Under the pieces are notes generated by a model that saw only the letters and a list, made by a program, of their open reading frames with translations, had not been told where the DNA came from and did not search any database. 64,000 nucleotides of DNA from NCBI GenBank assembly GCA_035653615.1, contig DASRBN010000011.1, positions 1 through 64,000 on the forward strand, given 5' to 3'. Positions within the stretch are counted from its first letter, which is position 1, and each line of letters starts with the position of its first letter. Shown piece after piece: positions 41,989 through 51,761 of the stretch. Source of the stretch: Ktedonobacteraceae bacterium. GTDB lineage: Bacteria > Chloroflexota > Ktedonobacteria > Ktedonobacterales > Ktedonobacteraceae. Made by a program: the position numbers and the translations under genes.

Positions 41989-43155
41989 GTGAATACAACT
42001 CTCAACAATCAAACCGCTTTAATTGACGATGAAGAACCTGACCGGCTGATTAATATATTACGGTCATGGGGCATCGACTATTTGATGGCTGCCTCTTATA
42101 CCACAGGGAAGGCAGATCATCTATCGCCCGTTGAGTTAGTGAAATGCCTGGCGCAATGTAAGTATCCACGTGTCCGTGATGCAAGCATCTCACTCTTCTT
42201 ATTGCACCCTGAGTTAGCAGACGCTATCGATGAAGCCTACCGCTCAAGCCCTCTACCAGTTAGCGAGCAGATTGCAGTTTTGACACTGGCCACGCTTTAC
42301 CTCCAACGATTATGGTCATTTCGACTGACGGTAGCGCTTGGACATACTCCTTGTTTCCCTGAGCAGCGTTTCGCACATCTCTGGCAAAGTCGGCATTTAC
42401 CTCGACCGGTATGCAGATATGGACAGCAGGGATTGGAGGCATTGCAGGCAATCGAGCAGCAACGCCGGGGCTTGCCATTGAACTTTATCGGAGATTGGCA
42501 AAATCAGCTAGATCATCTATTGCTGCAAGAAGAGGCCAAACATCGTTACTATGCTGTTCCTCTCGCGTCATTAGCAATACAGGAGGATGAGGAACAGGAG
42601 TGCAACGAAATGAGTATGCGCCACATGGTCACAAGGGCCGATATCGAGAAGTTTTTGATTGCTTTAGGAAAGACTTTTCGCAAACCCGGACGGCTGTATT
42701 TGGCCGGTGGAGCTTCGCTGGTGCATTTGGGACTCCGATCAGGCTCCACTATGGATATTGGCGTGGTAATAGAGACAACAGACGAAGATAGTATGGTAAC
42801 TGCTATCCGGCGCATCGTCGAGCAGATGCAGATCAATATCGAGTTTTCTTCACCAGGAGATTTTATTCCTCTTCCGGCACAATGGGAAGCACATGCACGA
42901 TATATTGGCCGTTACGGGTCAATAGAGGCTTTCTACTTTGATTTCTACAGCCTCGCGCTGAGCAAAATTTCGCGAGGAAGTGACCGCGACCTTCTCGATG
43001 TCAAACTCCTGGCACAACAAAAAGTAATCACGCTGGAAGAACTGGACGCCGCATATCATGAAGTCCTGCCCCGTATGGGAAAGCGCCCTTACATTAATCT
43101 AAATCCCCAACGCTTTGCCGAGCGCTATGCGCTTGTGCGCCAGGAGTTACAATAA
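41989..43155 (+). CDS. Helical N-domain fused to a nucleotidyltransferase-like (DUF6036-type) domain
   Basis: The 388-residue protein has two parts. Residues 1 to about 200 are all-helical (HLSPVELVKCLAQCKYPRVRDAS, SEQIAVLTLATLYLQRLW). Residues from about 210 (MRHMVTRADIEKFLIALGKTF) match DUF6036-type nucleotidyltransferase-fold proteins, with LYLAGGASLVHLGLRSGSTMDIGVVIE and a C-terminal helical part (FYFDFYSLALSKISRGSDRDLLDVKLL). In active nucleotidyltransferases the second acidic residue of the D-x-D pair would be expected where this protein has Gly (MDIGV). The partner domains are often separate genes in toxin-antitoxin-like pairs, so the fusion may be a self-neutralised or inactive unit. 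AGGAGC precedes the GTG start. Confidence 0.7.
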   Translation: MNTTLNNQTALIDDEEPDRLINILRSWGIDYLMAASYTTGKADHLSPVELVKCLAQCKYPRVRDASISLFLLHPELADAIDEAYRSSPLPVSEQIAVLTLATLYLQRLWSFRLTVALGHTPCFPEQRFAHLWQSRHLPRPVCRYGQQGLEALQAIEQQRRGLPLNFIGDWQNQLDHLLLQEEAKHRYYAVPLASLAIQEDEEQECNEMSMRHMVTRADIEKFLIALGKTFRKPGRLYLAGGASLVHLGLRSGSTMDIGVVIETTDEDSMVTAIRRIVEQMQINIEFSSPGDFIPLPAQWEAHARYIGRYGSIEAFYFDFYSLALSKISRGSDRDLLDVKLLAQQKVITLEELDAAYHEVLPRMGKRPYINLNPQRFAERYALVRQELQ

Positions 43156-43212
43156 AATTAGAGGCGACCACAAGGGTGCGCCCTTGAATGATTTTTCCCC
43201 ACCTTTTTGTCT

Positions 43213-44190
43213 CTACGGCTCCATCACCTGCCTCAAAGCCGTCATTACCTTCTGCACCGACGGCAAGTAATAATCTTCCTGCCCTGGGACGGGAAATGGT
43301 GTGTCGTAGCCGGTAACGCGCCCGACCGGTTTCAAGAGCGAATAAAGGCAGTGTTCGTTGATGACCGCCGTCACTTCAGCACCAACGCCGCCTGCGCGCG
43401 GTGCCTCGTGTACGATGACAGCGCGGCCCGTCTTCTCGACGGACGAGACAATCGTTTCTTCATCGAGCGGCCAGATCGTTCGCAGGTCGATGACTTCAAC
43501 GCTGGTACCCATTTCTTGCTGCGCCTGTTGCGCGGCCTCCAGGGCAAGCGGTACCATCGCACCATAAGCGAAGAGGCTGGCATCCGAGCCTTCCTGCACG
43601 ACCTTTGCTTTGCCGAGTGGCACGGTGTAATATTCCTCCGGCGTCTCCTGGCGGAACGAGCGATAGAGCTTGATGTTTTCGAGGAACAGCACCGGGTCCG
43701 GGTCCTGCACAGCCGAGGCCAGCAGGCCCTTGGCATCGTATGGATTGGAAGGAATGACGATCTTCATGCCGGGAGTCTGTAGAAAGACACCTTCGAGGCT
43801 GTCGGAGTGCAATTCCGGTGTGCGCACGCCTCCACCGTAGGGAGCGCGCACGACCAGCGGGCAGGTATAAGCCCCGGCGCTGCGAAAACGGATACGCGCC
43901 GCCTGCGAAACCAGCTGGTTCATGCAGACGAAAAGGAAGCCGGCGAATTGTATCTCGGCGATGGGCCGCAGCCCGTAAATAGCCATGCCGACAGAAGTGC
44001 CGATGATACCGGATTCCGCGAGCGGTGTGTCAAAGACGCGTTCTTCGCCGAATTTCTTTTGCAGGTGTTCGGTGACACGGAACACACCACCATTTGGGCC
44101 GATATCCTGTCCGAGTAGCACGACGCGCTTATCCCGCTCCAATTCGAGCGCGAGCGCAGAGTTCAGCGCCTCAATCATAGTCATTTGCAT
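43213..44190 (-). CDS. 2-oxo acid dehydrogenase E1 component, beta subunit
   Basis: The 325-residue subunit has the transketolase pyrimidine-binding domain (MTMIEALNSALALELERD, VVLLGQDIGPNGGVFRVTEHL, FDTPLAESGIIGTSVGMAIYGLRPIAEIQFAGF, RAPYGGGVRTPELHSDSLEG) and the C-terminal domain (VIDLRTIWPLDEETIVSSVEKTGRAVIVHEA). With the alpha subunit it decarboxylates pyruvate or a branched-chain 2-oxo acid and acylates E2 lipoyl groups. GAGGTG precedes the ATG. It follows the E1 alpha gene by 13 bases. The adjoining leuC and leuD hint at a branched-chain role, but this is not proof. Confidence 0.93.
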   Translation of the reverse strand: MQMTMIEALNSALALELERDKRVVLLGQDIGPNGGVFRVTEHLQKKFGEERVFDTPLAESGIIGTSVGMAIYGLRPIAEIQFAGFLFVCMNQLVSQAARIRFRSAGAYTCPLVVRAPYGGGVRTPELHSDSLEGVFLQTPGMKIVIPSNPYDAKGLLASAVQDPDPVLFLENIKLYRSFRQETPEEYYTVPLGKAKVVQEGSDASLFAYGAMVPLALEAAQQAQQEMGTSVEVIDLRTIWPLDEETIVSSVEKTGRAVIVHEAPRAGGVGAEVTAVINEHCLYSLLKPVGRVTGYDTPFPVPGQEDYYLPSVQKVMTALRQVMEP

Positions 44191-44203
44191 GGGAGTTTCA
44201 CCT

Positions 44204-45265
44204 CTATTTTATATAGCGTAAGAGATCGGCCCGTTCCTCTTGCAGGCGCGGGGGAAGTTCGGCCATGGTGTAGTCGAAGAAGCTGTCAGGGCGCATGGGT
44301 GGTGTGGCTTCGGCCTCCCGCACGGCTTCGTTGATCTCTTCTTCCAGGTCTGTGACGATTTGCTGCACCTGTTCCTCTGTCAGCAGGCCGCGCCGGATGA
44401 GAAAACGCTGGAAACGCGCGATAGGGTCTTTGGCACGCCAGGCCTCGACCTCGGCAGGGTCACGATAGCGCGTTGGATCGTCGGCGGTAGTGTGCGCGCC
44501 AATGCGATAGGTGAGTGTTTCTACCAGCGTTGGCCCCTCTCCAGCGCGAGCGCGTTCGACGGCCTGCTGCATCACATCATAGACGGCGAGGATATCGTTG
44601 CCGTCCACCAGTACGGAAGGGACGCCGAAACCGGCCCCACGCGCGGCCAGATATTGCGCGGCGCTCTGCTTATGCCGGGGAACGCTGATAGCCCAGCCGT
44701 TATTCTGCACGACCAGCACAACGGGCGCACGAAAGACGCCCGCGAAGTTCAGCGCCTCGTTGAAATCGCCCTCGGATGTAGCCCCATCGCCGCATACACC
44801 CACCGCTACCGCCGGGTCGCCCGCTATTTTGGCGGCCATTGCCAGACCAACAGCATGCAGCATCTGGGTGCCGATCACAATTTGAATGGGCAGGCAATGC
44901 GTCTCGCCCGGCCAGTTTTCAGGCGTGAAGCCGCGAAACGAGTAAGCGACCGTGGCTATAGGAACGCCCTTGACAAATAACGAGGCGATTTCGCGGTAAG
45001 AGGTGGCCAGCCAGTCCTGCGTTTGCAGAGGCGCGGCCAGTCCGACCGCCGTGGCCTCCTGCCCAACCAATGAGCCAAAGGTGGTAGCGCGCCCCTGCCG
45101 CTGCATGGCGATGATTTTATTGGAAAAGAGGCGACCAAGCTGCATATAGCGGTAGAGCGCCAGCATGCGTTCATCGCTCAGGTCGGGTATTGCTCCCACC
45201 ACGTTTCCATCGGGATCGAGGATCTGATAGGGAACGAGGCCAGGGTCAATTTGTTGTATGGTCAT
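44204..45265 (-). CDS. 2-oxo acid dehydrogenase E1 component, alpha subunit
   Basis: The 353-residue subunit has the TPP-binding motif GDGATSEGDFNEALNFAGVF ending in NNGWAIS, the start region YRYMQLGRLFSNKIIAMQRQG, LPIQIVIGTQMLHAVGLAMA and the phosphorylation-loop-like TYRIGAHTTADDPTRYRD. The ATG at 45265 has AAGGAG five bases upstream, better than the GTG at 45271. It lies nine bases after the leuD stop, so leuC, leuD and both E1 genes may form one operon. The E2 and E3 partners are probably those at 5682-8408. Confidence 0.94.
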   Translation of the reverse strand: MTIQQIDPGLVPYQILDPDGNVVGAIPDLSDERMLALYRYMQLGRLFSNKIIAMQRQGRATTFGSLVGQEATAVGLAAPLQTQDWLATSYREIASLFVKGVPIATVAYSFRGFTPENWPGETHCLPIQIVIGTQMLHAVGLAMAAKIAGDPAVAVGVCGDGATSEGDFNEALNFAGVFRAPVVLVVQNNGWAISVPRHKQSAAQYLAARGAGFGVPSVLVDGNDILAVYDVMQQAVERARAGEGPTLVETLTYRIGAHTTADDPTRYRDPAEVEAWRAKDPIARFQRFLIRRGLLTEEQVQQIVTDLEEEINEAVREAEATPPMRPDSFFDYTMAELPPRLQEERADLLRYIK

Positions 45266-45274
45266 GCTCACTCC

Positions 45275-45895
45275 TTAAGAGGCAAACACCCAGGGAGCCT
45301 CTTGTTTCCTTTTCGCTTCGTAGGCCGCGATCTCATCCTGGTGGCTCAGCACCCAGCCGATATTGTCCAGGCCTTGCAGCAATGCGTTTTTGCGGAAATT
45401 GTCGATCTCGAAGTGCAATTCGCGCCCGCCCGGTGTGGTAATCGTCTGGGAGGCAAGATCAACATGCAGGCTATAGCCCTCGGTTGCCTCGACCTCGGCA
45501 AAGAGCTCCTGGACAATGGCTTCGTCCAATGTGACGGGCAGGATGCCGTTGTTAAAGCAGTTGTTGTAGAAGATATCGGCAAAGCTGGGCGCGATGATGC
45601 AGCGGAAGCCATAATCGCGAATAGCCCAGGGAGCATGCTCGCGCGATGAACCGCAGCCGAAATTATCGCCTGTCAGCAAAATAGTGGCACCCTGGTAGCG
45701 TGTCTGGTTCAGCGGAAAATCAGGATTGGGTACTTTGGAATCTTTATCGAGGTAGCGCCAGTTGGCGAAGAGGACATTTTCAAACCCGCTGCGCCGGATG
45801 GTTTTGAGGAAACGAGCGGGAGTTATTTCATCGGTGTTGACGTTGACGCGATCAAGCGGCACAACAAGGCCTGTGAATGGTTTGTATGGTTCCAT
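45275..45895 (-). CDS. leuD: 3-isopropylmalate dehydratase small subunit
   Basis: The 206-residue protein has the small-subunit swivel domain: [73 protein letters not shown] and a C-terminal [20 protein letters not shown]. With LeuC it isomerises 2- to 3-isopropylmalate in leucine synthesis. GGGGTGA before the ATG supports the start. It is separated from leuC by a 220-base gap holding a large palindrome. Confidence 0.95.
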   Translation of the reverse strand: MEPYKPFTGLVVPLDRVNVNTDEITPARFLKTIRRSGFENVLFANWRYLDKDSKVPNPDFPLNQTRYQGATILLTGDNFGCGSSREHAPWAIRDYGFRCIIAPSFADIFYNNCFNNGILPVTLDEAIVQELFAEVEATEGYSLHVDLASQTITTPGGRELHFEIDNFRKNALLQGLDNIGWVLSHQDEIAAYEAKRKQEAPWVFAS

Positions 45896-45948
45896 ATTTT
45901 TTCACCCCTTTGTGATCATTTGATGGAGTTATAAATCAAACCGGCACC

Positions 45949-46065
45949 GGGGCCGATCAATCGGCGCTGCCCGCGATAAATCGGGGCCTACGGCTGTGCC
46001 GTAGGGGCCGGGCAGTCCTGCCTGGGGGACAGGCGTACCGCGCCCATCGCCGATTGATCGGCCCC
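45949..46065. repeat. Folded palindromic element between leuC and leuD
   Basis: Outer arms GGGGCCGATCAATCGGCG (45949-45966) and CGCCGATTGATCGGCCCC (46048-46065) are exact reverse complements. Inside, GGGGCCTACGGC pairs with GCCGTAGGGGCC, so the whole 117-base segment folds as nested hairpins. It resembles a small non-autonomous dispersed element more than a terminator. Confidence 0.75.
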
Positions 46066-46116
46066 ACGCGGTTGACCGGCTCATTTACTACTCCCATCAT
46101 TATGCCCTTATAACAT

Positions 46117-47541
46117 TTATTGCCAATCTCGAATATCGACGAAGTGGCCGGCGACGGCAGCGGCGGCAGCCATGGCGGGACTGACAAGATGTGTACGCCC
46201 ACCACGTCCCTGGCGGCCCTCGAAGTTGCGGTTGCTGGTCGAGGCGCAGCGCTCGCCCTCGGAAAGCTGGTCGCCGTTCATGGCGATACACATGCTGCAT
46301 CCCGACTCGCGCCACTCAAAGCCTGCTTCGCGGAAGATATCGGCCAGGCCCTCTTCCTCGGCCATGCGGCGCACCTGCATTGAGCCTGGCACGACCATGG
46401 CGCGAATGTTGGGCGCGACATGCTTGCCCTTGACGTACTGCGCGGCCATGCGCAAATCTTCCAGGCGCGAATTGGTACAGGAGCCGATGAAGACGGTGTT
46501 CAAGGGAATTTCGGTGATCTTCTGGCCCGGTTTCAGATCCATGTATTGCAGGGCGCGTTCGTAGGCCTTGCGTTTTTCGGGGTCTTGCACCTGCGCGGGA
46601 TCAGGCACGACGCCGGTGACATCTACCACCATGCCAGGATTGACGCCCCACGTGACCTGTGGAGCCAGGTCCTCAATATGTACCTCGTGGACGGCATCGA
46701 ACTTCGCGCCGGGGTCGCTTGGGAGCTGTCGCCATGCCTCGACTGCCCGCTCGAACATCTCCCCCTGGGGAGCGAACGGACGGCCCTTAATATAGGCAAA
46801 TGTGGTTTCATCCGGGGCGACCATGCCTGCACGTGCGCCTGCCTCAATTGCCATATTGCAGAGGGTCATGCGCCCCTCCATCGAGAGGCTGCGTATGGCC
46901 GAGCCGCTGAATTCGATCACATGGCCGGTGCCAACGCCCGTGCCGAGTTTGCCGATGATCGCCAGCGCCAGGTCTTTAGCGGTGACGCCGGGCCCCAGCG
47001 TACCTTCGACGCGAATATTCATGGTTTTGGGGCGACTCTGCAAGAGGCATTGCGTCGCCAGCACCTGCTCGATCTCGCTGGTTCCGATGCCGAAGGCTAG
47101 CGCGCCGACCGCGCCATGCGTCGAGGTATGCGAGTCGCCGCACACGATGGTCATGCCGGGAAGCGTGATGCCCTGTTCCGGCCCGATGATATGCACGATA
47201 CCCTGGCGCATATCGCCCATATCAAATAGCGTGAGGCCGAAATCGCGCGCGTTTTGCTCCATCGTGGTGATAACTTCGGTACTCGCTCTATCGACGACAT
47301 CTAGCATGCGCCGTCCGGGTACCGTGGGTACGTTGTGATCGAGTACGGCAATGGTGGCATCGGGTCTACGCACCGGAAGATGATTCATGCGCAAACCGGC
47401 GAAGGCCTGCGGCGAGGTGGCTTCATGCACGAGATGGCGGTCGATGTACAGGATGGTGGATTCGCCTGGAACGTCACGAACGACGTGCGCGTCCCAGATT
47501 TTTTCAAACATTGTCTTTGGCCGGGAGCCATTTTCGTCCAT
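46117..47541 (-). CDS. leuC: 3-isopropylmalate dehydratase large subunit
   Basis: The 474-residue aconitase-family protein has the substrate/cluster signatures [54 protein letters not shown] (first cluster Cys) and [15 protein letters not shown] (the CxxC pair), which hold the 4Fe-4S cluster. It works with LeuD. AAGGA eight bases before the ATG at 47541 supports the start over an internal Met at 47511. The end carries ISFEG-type [28 protein letters not shown], normal for the family. Confidence 0.96.
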   Translation of the reverse strand: MDENGSRPKTMFEKIWDAHVVRDVPGESTILYIDRHLVHEATSPQAFAGLRMNHLPVRRPDATIAVLDHNVPTVPGRRMLDVVDRASTEVITTMEQNARDFGLTLFDMGDMRQGIVHIIGPEQGITLPGMTIVCGDSHTSTHGAVGALAFGIGTSEIEQVLATQCLLQSRPKTMNIRVEGTLGPGVTAKDLALAIIGKLGTGVGTGHVIEFSGSAIRSLSMEGRMTLCNMAIEAGARAGMVAPDETTFAYIKGRPFAPQGEMFERAVEAWRQLPSDPGAKFDAVHEVHIEDLAPQVTWGVNPGMVVDVTGVVPDPAQVQDPEKRKAYERALQYMDLKPGQKITEIPLNTVFIGSCTNSRLEDLRMAAQYVKGKHVAPNIRAMVVPGSMQVRRMAEEEGLADIFREAGFEWRESGCSMCIAMNGDQLSEGERCASTSNRNFEGRQGRGGRTHLVSPAMAAAAAVAGHFVDIRDWQ

Positions 47542-47689
47542 AGATTCAGTCCTTCTAGAGTGCTTGGGGAACTCCTCATTGAGCTTGTTGTCTTTATTAT
47601 GTCACATTCTGGAAGGATTGTGGGCCTGTATCTTTTAGGGGGATAGTGCAGCCGGGCAAGCAGCAGAGCTTCTTACTCTGCTGCTATGC

Positions 47690-49579
47690 TTAGCGACCGC
47701 GCCATACGATTATATCGGTTCCACTAGATGAGACTATCCACTCGCCGGGTCCCAATTGTACCTTTGGCGAAATCCATTTAACGGTTGTCACATTCGCATG
47801 ATGTCCTTTAAATGCAAACAACTGATTATGATTGAGTCCGTAAATTTGAATAACCTGATCATCTCCGCCGGATGCAATGTAAAGGCTATCATCCGAGAAT
47901 CCTAGATCGGTCACCGGCCCATTATGGTTGTATGGGAACAAAAGGTAGAACTGCTGAGCATTTCTCACCTGCACAGATTTGTTTTCACTGCCAATTCCGA
48001 TATAGCGCCCATCAGGCGAGAATGCAACAGCCGAGATGGGTTGATCAAAATCCTTCCCTGTTGTCGCTATCAGTTGCCCTGTCTCAACATTCCAAACCTG
48101 AGCTGTCATGTCCTCAGAGCCGGAAAGAGCTGTTTTACCGTCTGGTGAGAGGGTAACGCAAGTGACAGTGTCGCTATGGCCCTTATAAACAAGCGGTTGC
48201 TTGAGGAATCCTTTCCGCAGCACGTCTCTATAAACCAGCACGTAGCAGCCTGATGTTACCACGAAATCTCCACGAGAACTCCAGGCGATCTTGCTTGCCG
48301 AAGGAAAGATGGGGTGGTAGTCACGACCTTTAATGGGTGTATATTCATCCCCTTGAAGTTGCCAGAGTCTCACAAGCCCATTCTGGCCTAGAGTGGCGAA
48401 CGTTTGTCCATCAGGCGCCCACGCAGCAGAGGCGACCGGCACACCTTCATAGCGGAGAGAGTCGTCCAGTATCAATTCCTGCGAATCTATCTTCGAGACA
48501 ATCACGCGGCCGCTTTCATCCGTTGATAGCAACTTTGATCCATCTGGAGACGGCAATGCAACTTTTACTCGCGCTTCATGTTGGTTGAAAATGTAGCGTT
48601 CAGTTCCGACTTGACTGCTCACCTGATATTTTTTCTTCGGCTTTCCAGCTCCTTGCAAAAGGTTTCCCAGGTTGTCGAATAGGACAGCCAGGAAAAGAAG
48701 ACTTATCATCACCATAAGGGCGATTGCCGTCCTGCGAGTCATAGGCTTTCCCGCGACGGCCTTGATGAACGCCGCAGTCTCAGCAAGTGTATCTACCCGA
48801 GGCGGCCCAGGAATCATTTCTCGATAAGCCTGCTCGAACCTATCCCGGAATTTCTCTATTGAGGGCCGCTCGGCAGGATCTTTCGCGAGCGCCTCGCGGA
48901 ATAGAGGGTGAAATTGCGGTGGCAGGTCTGTCAGGTCAGGCTCTTCCCAACGATGTTGCCAGCGAATCCTGGCATAAGTTGTTTCTGTCTCGCCAAATAT
49001 ACCATGTCCAGAGTAAAGCTTATAAAGGGTTGCAGCCAGCATGTACACATCCGAGGCAGTGTCGGGCTTTCCCAAATCAGGATGATCTACTTCAGGTGGC
49101 AAGAAGAGGAAAGATCTCAGGTCATAGGATTCAAGGGAGAACATCCCCAAAAACCATCTGCCAAAAGTATATATTGGCCCCACTGTACCTGCCTGAGTTG
49201 CTTCAGGCGGCTTCTGTAGAAAAATGTTGCCCGGCCGGATATCGAGAATAGGTATCCCAATCTGATGAGTAGCTCTTAATAGAGCTGACAGCTGTTTTAC
49301 ACAATCAAGCAGGTCGATGTCTGACATTTGTACGTTTTGCCGGCAAAACTCTTCATGGAGCGAAAGACCTGGGGATTTAAACCAGATAATTGTATATGCA
49401 CATATGGAACTCTCTGTAAGAGGATGTAGTAGTTTTTCATCGTACTGGTAGATTCTTGGAAGCTCTGGATGATCTTCCGTTAAAAGATTCCACTCCTTAA
49501 TGCGCCGGAGCAGTTCTTCCCGTTCTGCATCACTCCGTACTACGATCTCTTCTTTCAAAAACTGTAAAGGAGCATCCAT
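47690..49579 (-). CDS. Membrane pseudokinase with WD40 repeats
   Basis: The 629-residue protein has a kinase-like domain (about 1-270), one membrane helix (TAIALMVMISLLFLAVLF, about 284-302) and a C-terminal WD40 propeller (about 330-629: VKVALPSPDGSKLLSTDESGRVIV, VTCVTLSPDGKTALSGSEDMTAQVWNVETG, ISAVAFSPDGRYIGIGSENKSVQV). The kinase part keeps ILDIRPGNIF (catalytic-loop Asp113 and Asn118) and SDVYMLAATLYKLYSG. It has TFG (138-140) in place of DFG and lacks a glycine-rich loop and VAIK lysine, so phosphotransfer is doubtful. The helix would put kinase and propeller on opposite sides of the membrane. It is the last gene of the minus-strand block. Confidence 0.88.
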   Translation of the reverse strand: MDAPLQFLKEEIVVRSDAEREELLRRIKEWNLLTEDHPELPRIYQYDEKLLHPLTESSICAYTIIWFKSPGLSLHEEFCRQNVQMSDIDLLDCVKQLSALLRATHQIGIPILDIRPGNIFLQKPPEATQAGTVGPIYTFGRWFLGMFSLESYDLRSFLFLPPEVDHPDLGKPDTASDVYMLAATLYKLYSGHGIFGETETTYARIRWQHRWEEPDLTDLPPQFHPLFREALAKDPAERPSIEKFRDRFEQAYREMIPGPPRVDTLAETAAFIKAVAGKPMTRRTAIALMVMISLLFLAVLFDNLGNLLQGAGKPKKKYQVSSQVGTERYIFNQHEARVKVALPSPDGSKLLSTDESGRVIVSKIDSQELILDDSLRYEGVPVASAAWAPDGQTFATLGQNGLVRLWQLQGDEYTPIKGRDYHPIFPSASKIAWSSRGDFVVTSGCYVLVYRDVLRKGFLKQPLVYKGHSDTVTCVTLSPDGKTALSGSEDMTAQVWNVETGQLIATTGKDFDQPISAVAFSPDGRYIGIGSENKSVQVRNAQQFYLLFPYNHNGPVTDLGFSDDSLYIASGGDDQVIQIYGLNHNQLFAFKGHHANVTTVKWISPKVQLGPGEWIVSSSGTDIIVWRGR

Positions 49580-49791
49580 ACTTTCCTTCTCCTACACGGT
49601 CTTTCACCTACTCGATAGCAATACTATTTCCTGACTGGTTTGGAATTGATGTTCCAATAAAACTACCAACTTCAATCTCATGCATACATGACAATTTGAT
49701 GGAGTCGCGAGATGTATTACATGATACCCTGCTAAGAGAGACGCATGGCTCACCATTCCTTCAAATAAGTCTGGGGAGAGAACAGGTCATC

Positions 49792-50877
49792 TTATACATT
49801 GTCTCTATTCTCATCGCGCGGGATCGATCGGCGCCTCCTCCTGTGTTGCGAAATGTCTGTAATATTCTCTCTCCTTGCTTCTGGTTCAGGATTGGGATGA
49901 AGAGCATCGTACAGCATTGAGGCAGCTGCGCGAATAGACTCATCTTCATGATGCAAAAAGCGATTCAGCAACCTTTCTCCGACAGGCATACGAAGTTCTG
50001 CCATGGCTTCTAAAGCGGACTGGAGCAGCTTGTTACTTGCTTGAGGAGCGCGAAGAATATCCTGCAAAGCTGCCAGCATTTCTTTCTCGTGATCCTTCAG
50101 TTCGCCGACCACCCGTGCTGCCCGGCGCTGTTTCTCGCTGTCGCCCGACCGCAGGTCTGCAAGCAGGCGCTCAGTTGGAATATATTTGCGCAAGACGAGC
50201 AGGGCGGCTTGACGTACAAAATCGTCATCATCGTAGAGCATCGTATCGAGTCGCTCGCGTTGTTGTGGTTCCAGGCGCTGAATCAGCGTGCCAAGGGCGA
50301 GAACGGCAGCTTCACGTACCTGCCAATGTTTATCCTGCAAGGCGTTCACAAGTAATGCAACAGGAACCTGGTCACCCAATGAAGCGAGCAGGTGAACAAT
50401 CCACATGCGCTCCCATTCGTCCACATCCTCGTTTTTGAGCTTGTTCTCCAGGTCGTTTAAGATCTCTTTGAGTAATCGTCGAGCGCCATAGCTCGTCAAG
50501 GCCTCTAACGCAGCCAGACGTATTTGTGGCTCATCATCATAAAGCGCGTCTACAAAAGGCTTGAGTGGGACAAGACCTGGATCACGTTTTTCTAACGCAA
50601 GCAGTCCACGCAGCGCCGCTATACGTATAGCCTTGTTAGGATGATTAAGAAAGGAAGAGATGGGCCCTAAAGCATTATTACCTCCATGTTCTATATTCCA
50701 TTCTATCTCGCGAATCCGTTGTTGCCACTCTTCCGCCCCCTTGCTACTCAATCCTAATCTGGAAAGAATCTTTGACTCTAAATCAGGGGACGATGCTACA
50801 GGTTCCATGCCCGGTTGTTGCCGTTCGTGATTGCGATCTTCCGGCGAATCGCCGTGTCTGGAATGCCTCTCACTCAT
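49792..50877 (-). CDS. HEAT-repeat protein
   Basis: The 361-residue protein is built of repeated helix pairs: FLNHPNKAIRIAALRGLLAL, FVDALYDDEPQIRLAALEAL, LVNALQDKHWQVREAAVLAL, MLYDDDDFVRQAALLVLRKY and FLHHEDESIRAAASMLYDAL. It is a HEAT/PBS-lyase-like scaffold with disordered, charged ends. The ATG at 50877 has AAAAGGAG upstream and overlaps the sigma-factor stop (ATGAGTGA), so the two proteins are probably made together. It may act as a scaffold or as a partner of the sigma factor, by analogy with coupled regulator genes; no direct evidence. Confidence 0.88.
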   Translation of the reverse strand: MSERHSRHGDSPEDRNHERQQPGMEPVASSPDLESKILSRLGLSSKGAEEWQQRIREIEWNIEHGGNNALGPISSFLNHPNKAIRIAALRGLLALEKRDPGLVPLKPFVDALYDDEPQIRLAALEALTSYGARRLLKEILNDLENKLKNEDVDEWERMWIVHLLASLGDQVPVALLVNALQDKHWQVREAAVLALGTLIQRLEPQQRERLDTMLYDDDDFVRQAALLVLRKYIPTERLLADLRSGDSEKQRRAARVVGELKDHEKEMLAALQDILRAPQASNKLLQSALEAMAELRMPVGERLLNRFLHHEDESIRAAASMLYDALHPNPEPEARRENITDISQHRRRRRSIPRDENRDNV

Positions 50878-51577
50878 GGTCTTTCTCCTTTTCATCATCC
50901 TCTTTGTCCAACAAATCAGGGTAATCTTTGCCTAATTGTTCGCGCAGCTTTTTTCTAGCGCGCCAAATTCTTGGCTTGATTGTACCTTCAGATTCATTAA
51001 GTATACTACTGATTTCCTTATATGTGAGTTGTAGTCCAAATTTTATAGAGAGAGCTACTTGCTCTTGCGAGGTGAGATCCGTAAATGCTTTTAGAAAGGC
51101 TTCGTACTTTTCATTGAACTCAGCCTGTTCCTCTACGTCTATGACCCGCTTCCACAGAATCTGATAACGAACTCCTGGTTCTGAGGATTCGATTGATAAC
51201 TCTTGCCACTGCTTTACTTTCTCATCCCGATGTTTTTTGGCATCATTTTTCACAATTCTAAAGAGCCACGCTCGTAGATGCAGTTCTCTTATACGTTGCG
51301 GCGTATAGCCTGGACTTTTGAGAGCTGAACGGGCATGTTCAAAGGCATCTATAATGGCATCCTCCGCCCCCTCGCGTTGTCCAACAATTGAGTACGCGAG
51401 CGCATAGGACTTTCCCCAGTACTTCTTTACAACAAGTTCAAAACTCGGCAAAGGTTTTAGCAAGGCATCAACATCGTTTCCTTTCAGCAGACGTTCCTTT
51501 TCTTTCGCCAGGCGTTCCGTTAACTCTTCGTCGTCAGGGAATTGTTGCGGTTCATCTTCAGGATCTCTTCTTGGCAT
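50870..51577 (-). CDS. ECF-type sigma-70 family factor
   Basis: The 235-residue protein has region 2 (YSIVGQREGAEDAIIDAFEHARSAL, RAWLFRIVKNDAKKH) and region 4 (LTSQEQVALSIKFGLQLTYKEISSILNESEGTIKPRIWRARKKLREQL), separated by a linker. The charged N-terminal extension of about 50 residues and the acidic tail DKEDDEKEKDHE are unusual. It directs RNA polymerase to alternative promoters. The stop overlaps the HEAT gene start. No classic membrane anti-sigma factor is adjacent; the HEAT and pseudokinase genes take that place. Confidence 0.92.
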   Translation of the reverse strand: MPRRDPEDEPQQFPDDEELTERLAKEKERLLKGNDVDALLKPLPSFELVVKKYWGKSYALAYSIVGQREGAEDAIIDAFEHARSALKSPGYTPQRIRELHLRAWLFRIVKNDAKKHRDEKVKQWQELSIESSEPGVRYQILWKRVIDVEEQAEFNEKYEAFLKAFTDLTSQEQVALSIKFGLQLTYKEISSILNESEGTIKPRIWRARKKLREQLGKDYPDLLDKEDDEKEKDHE

Positions 51578-51761
51578 CTCTTATACCTCGATTCATAGAC
51601 AACAACACGGCATTACTATTATTGTAATACGAAATGATCCCGAAAGAGTTGCTTGTTTTTACGGATAATTTATTATTACTTTGTCTTCATATATCTATGC
51701 TCTGTTCTCTTATTTCAATACGATATATCGATTTATTGGAGTATGTTTCCCACCTGCCCTT

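Noticed and set aside
47659-47685. AGCAGCAGAG/CTCTGCTGCT hairpin as a terminator
   Set aside because: A 10-bp stem is present after the pseudokinase gene, but no T run follows in either direction, so it was not listed as a feature.
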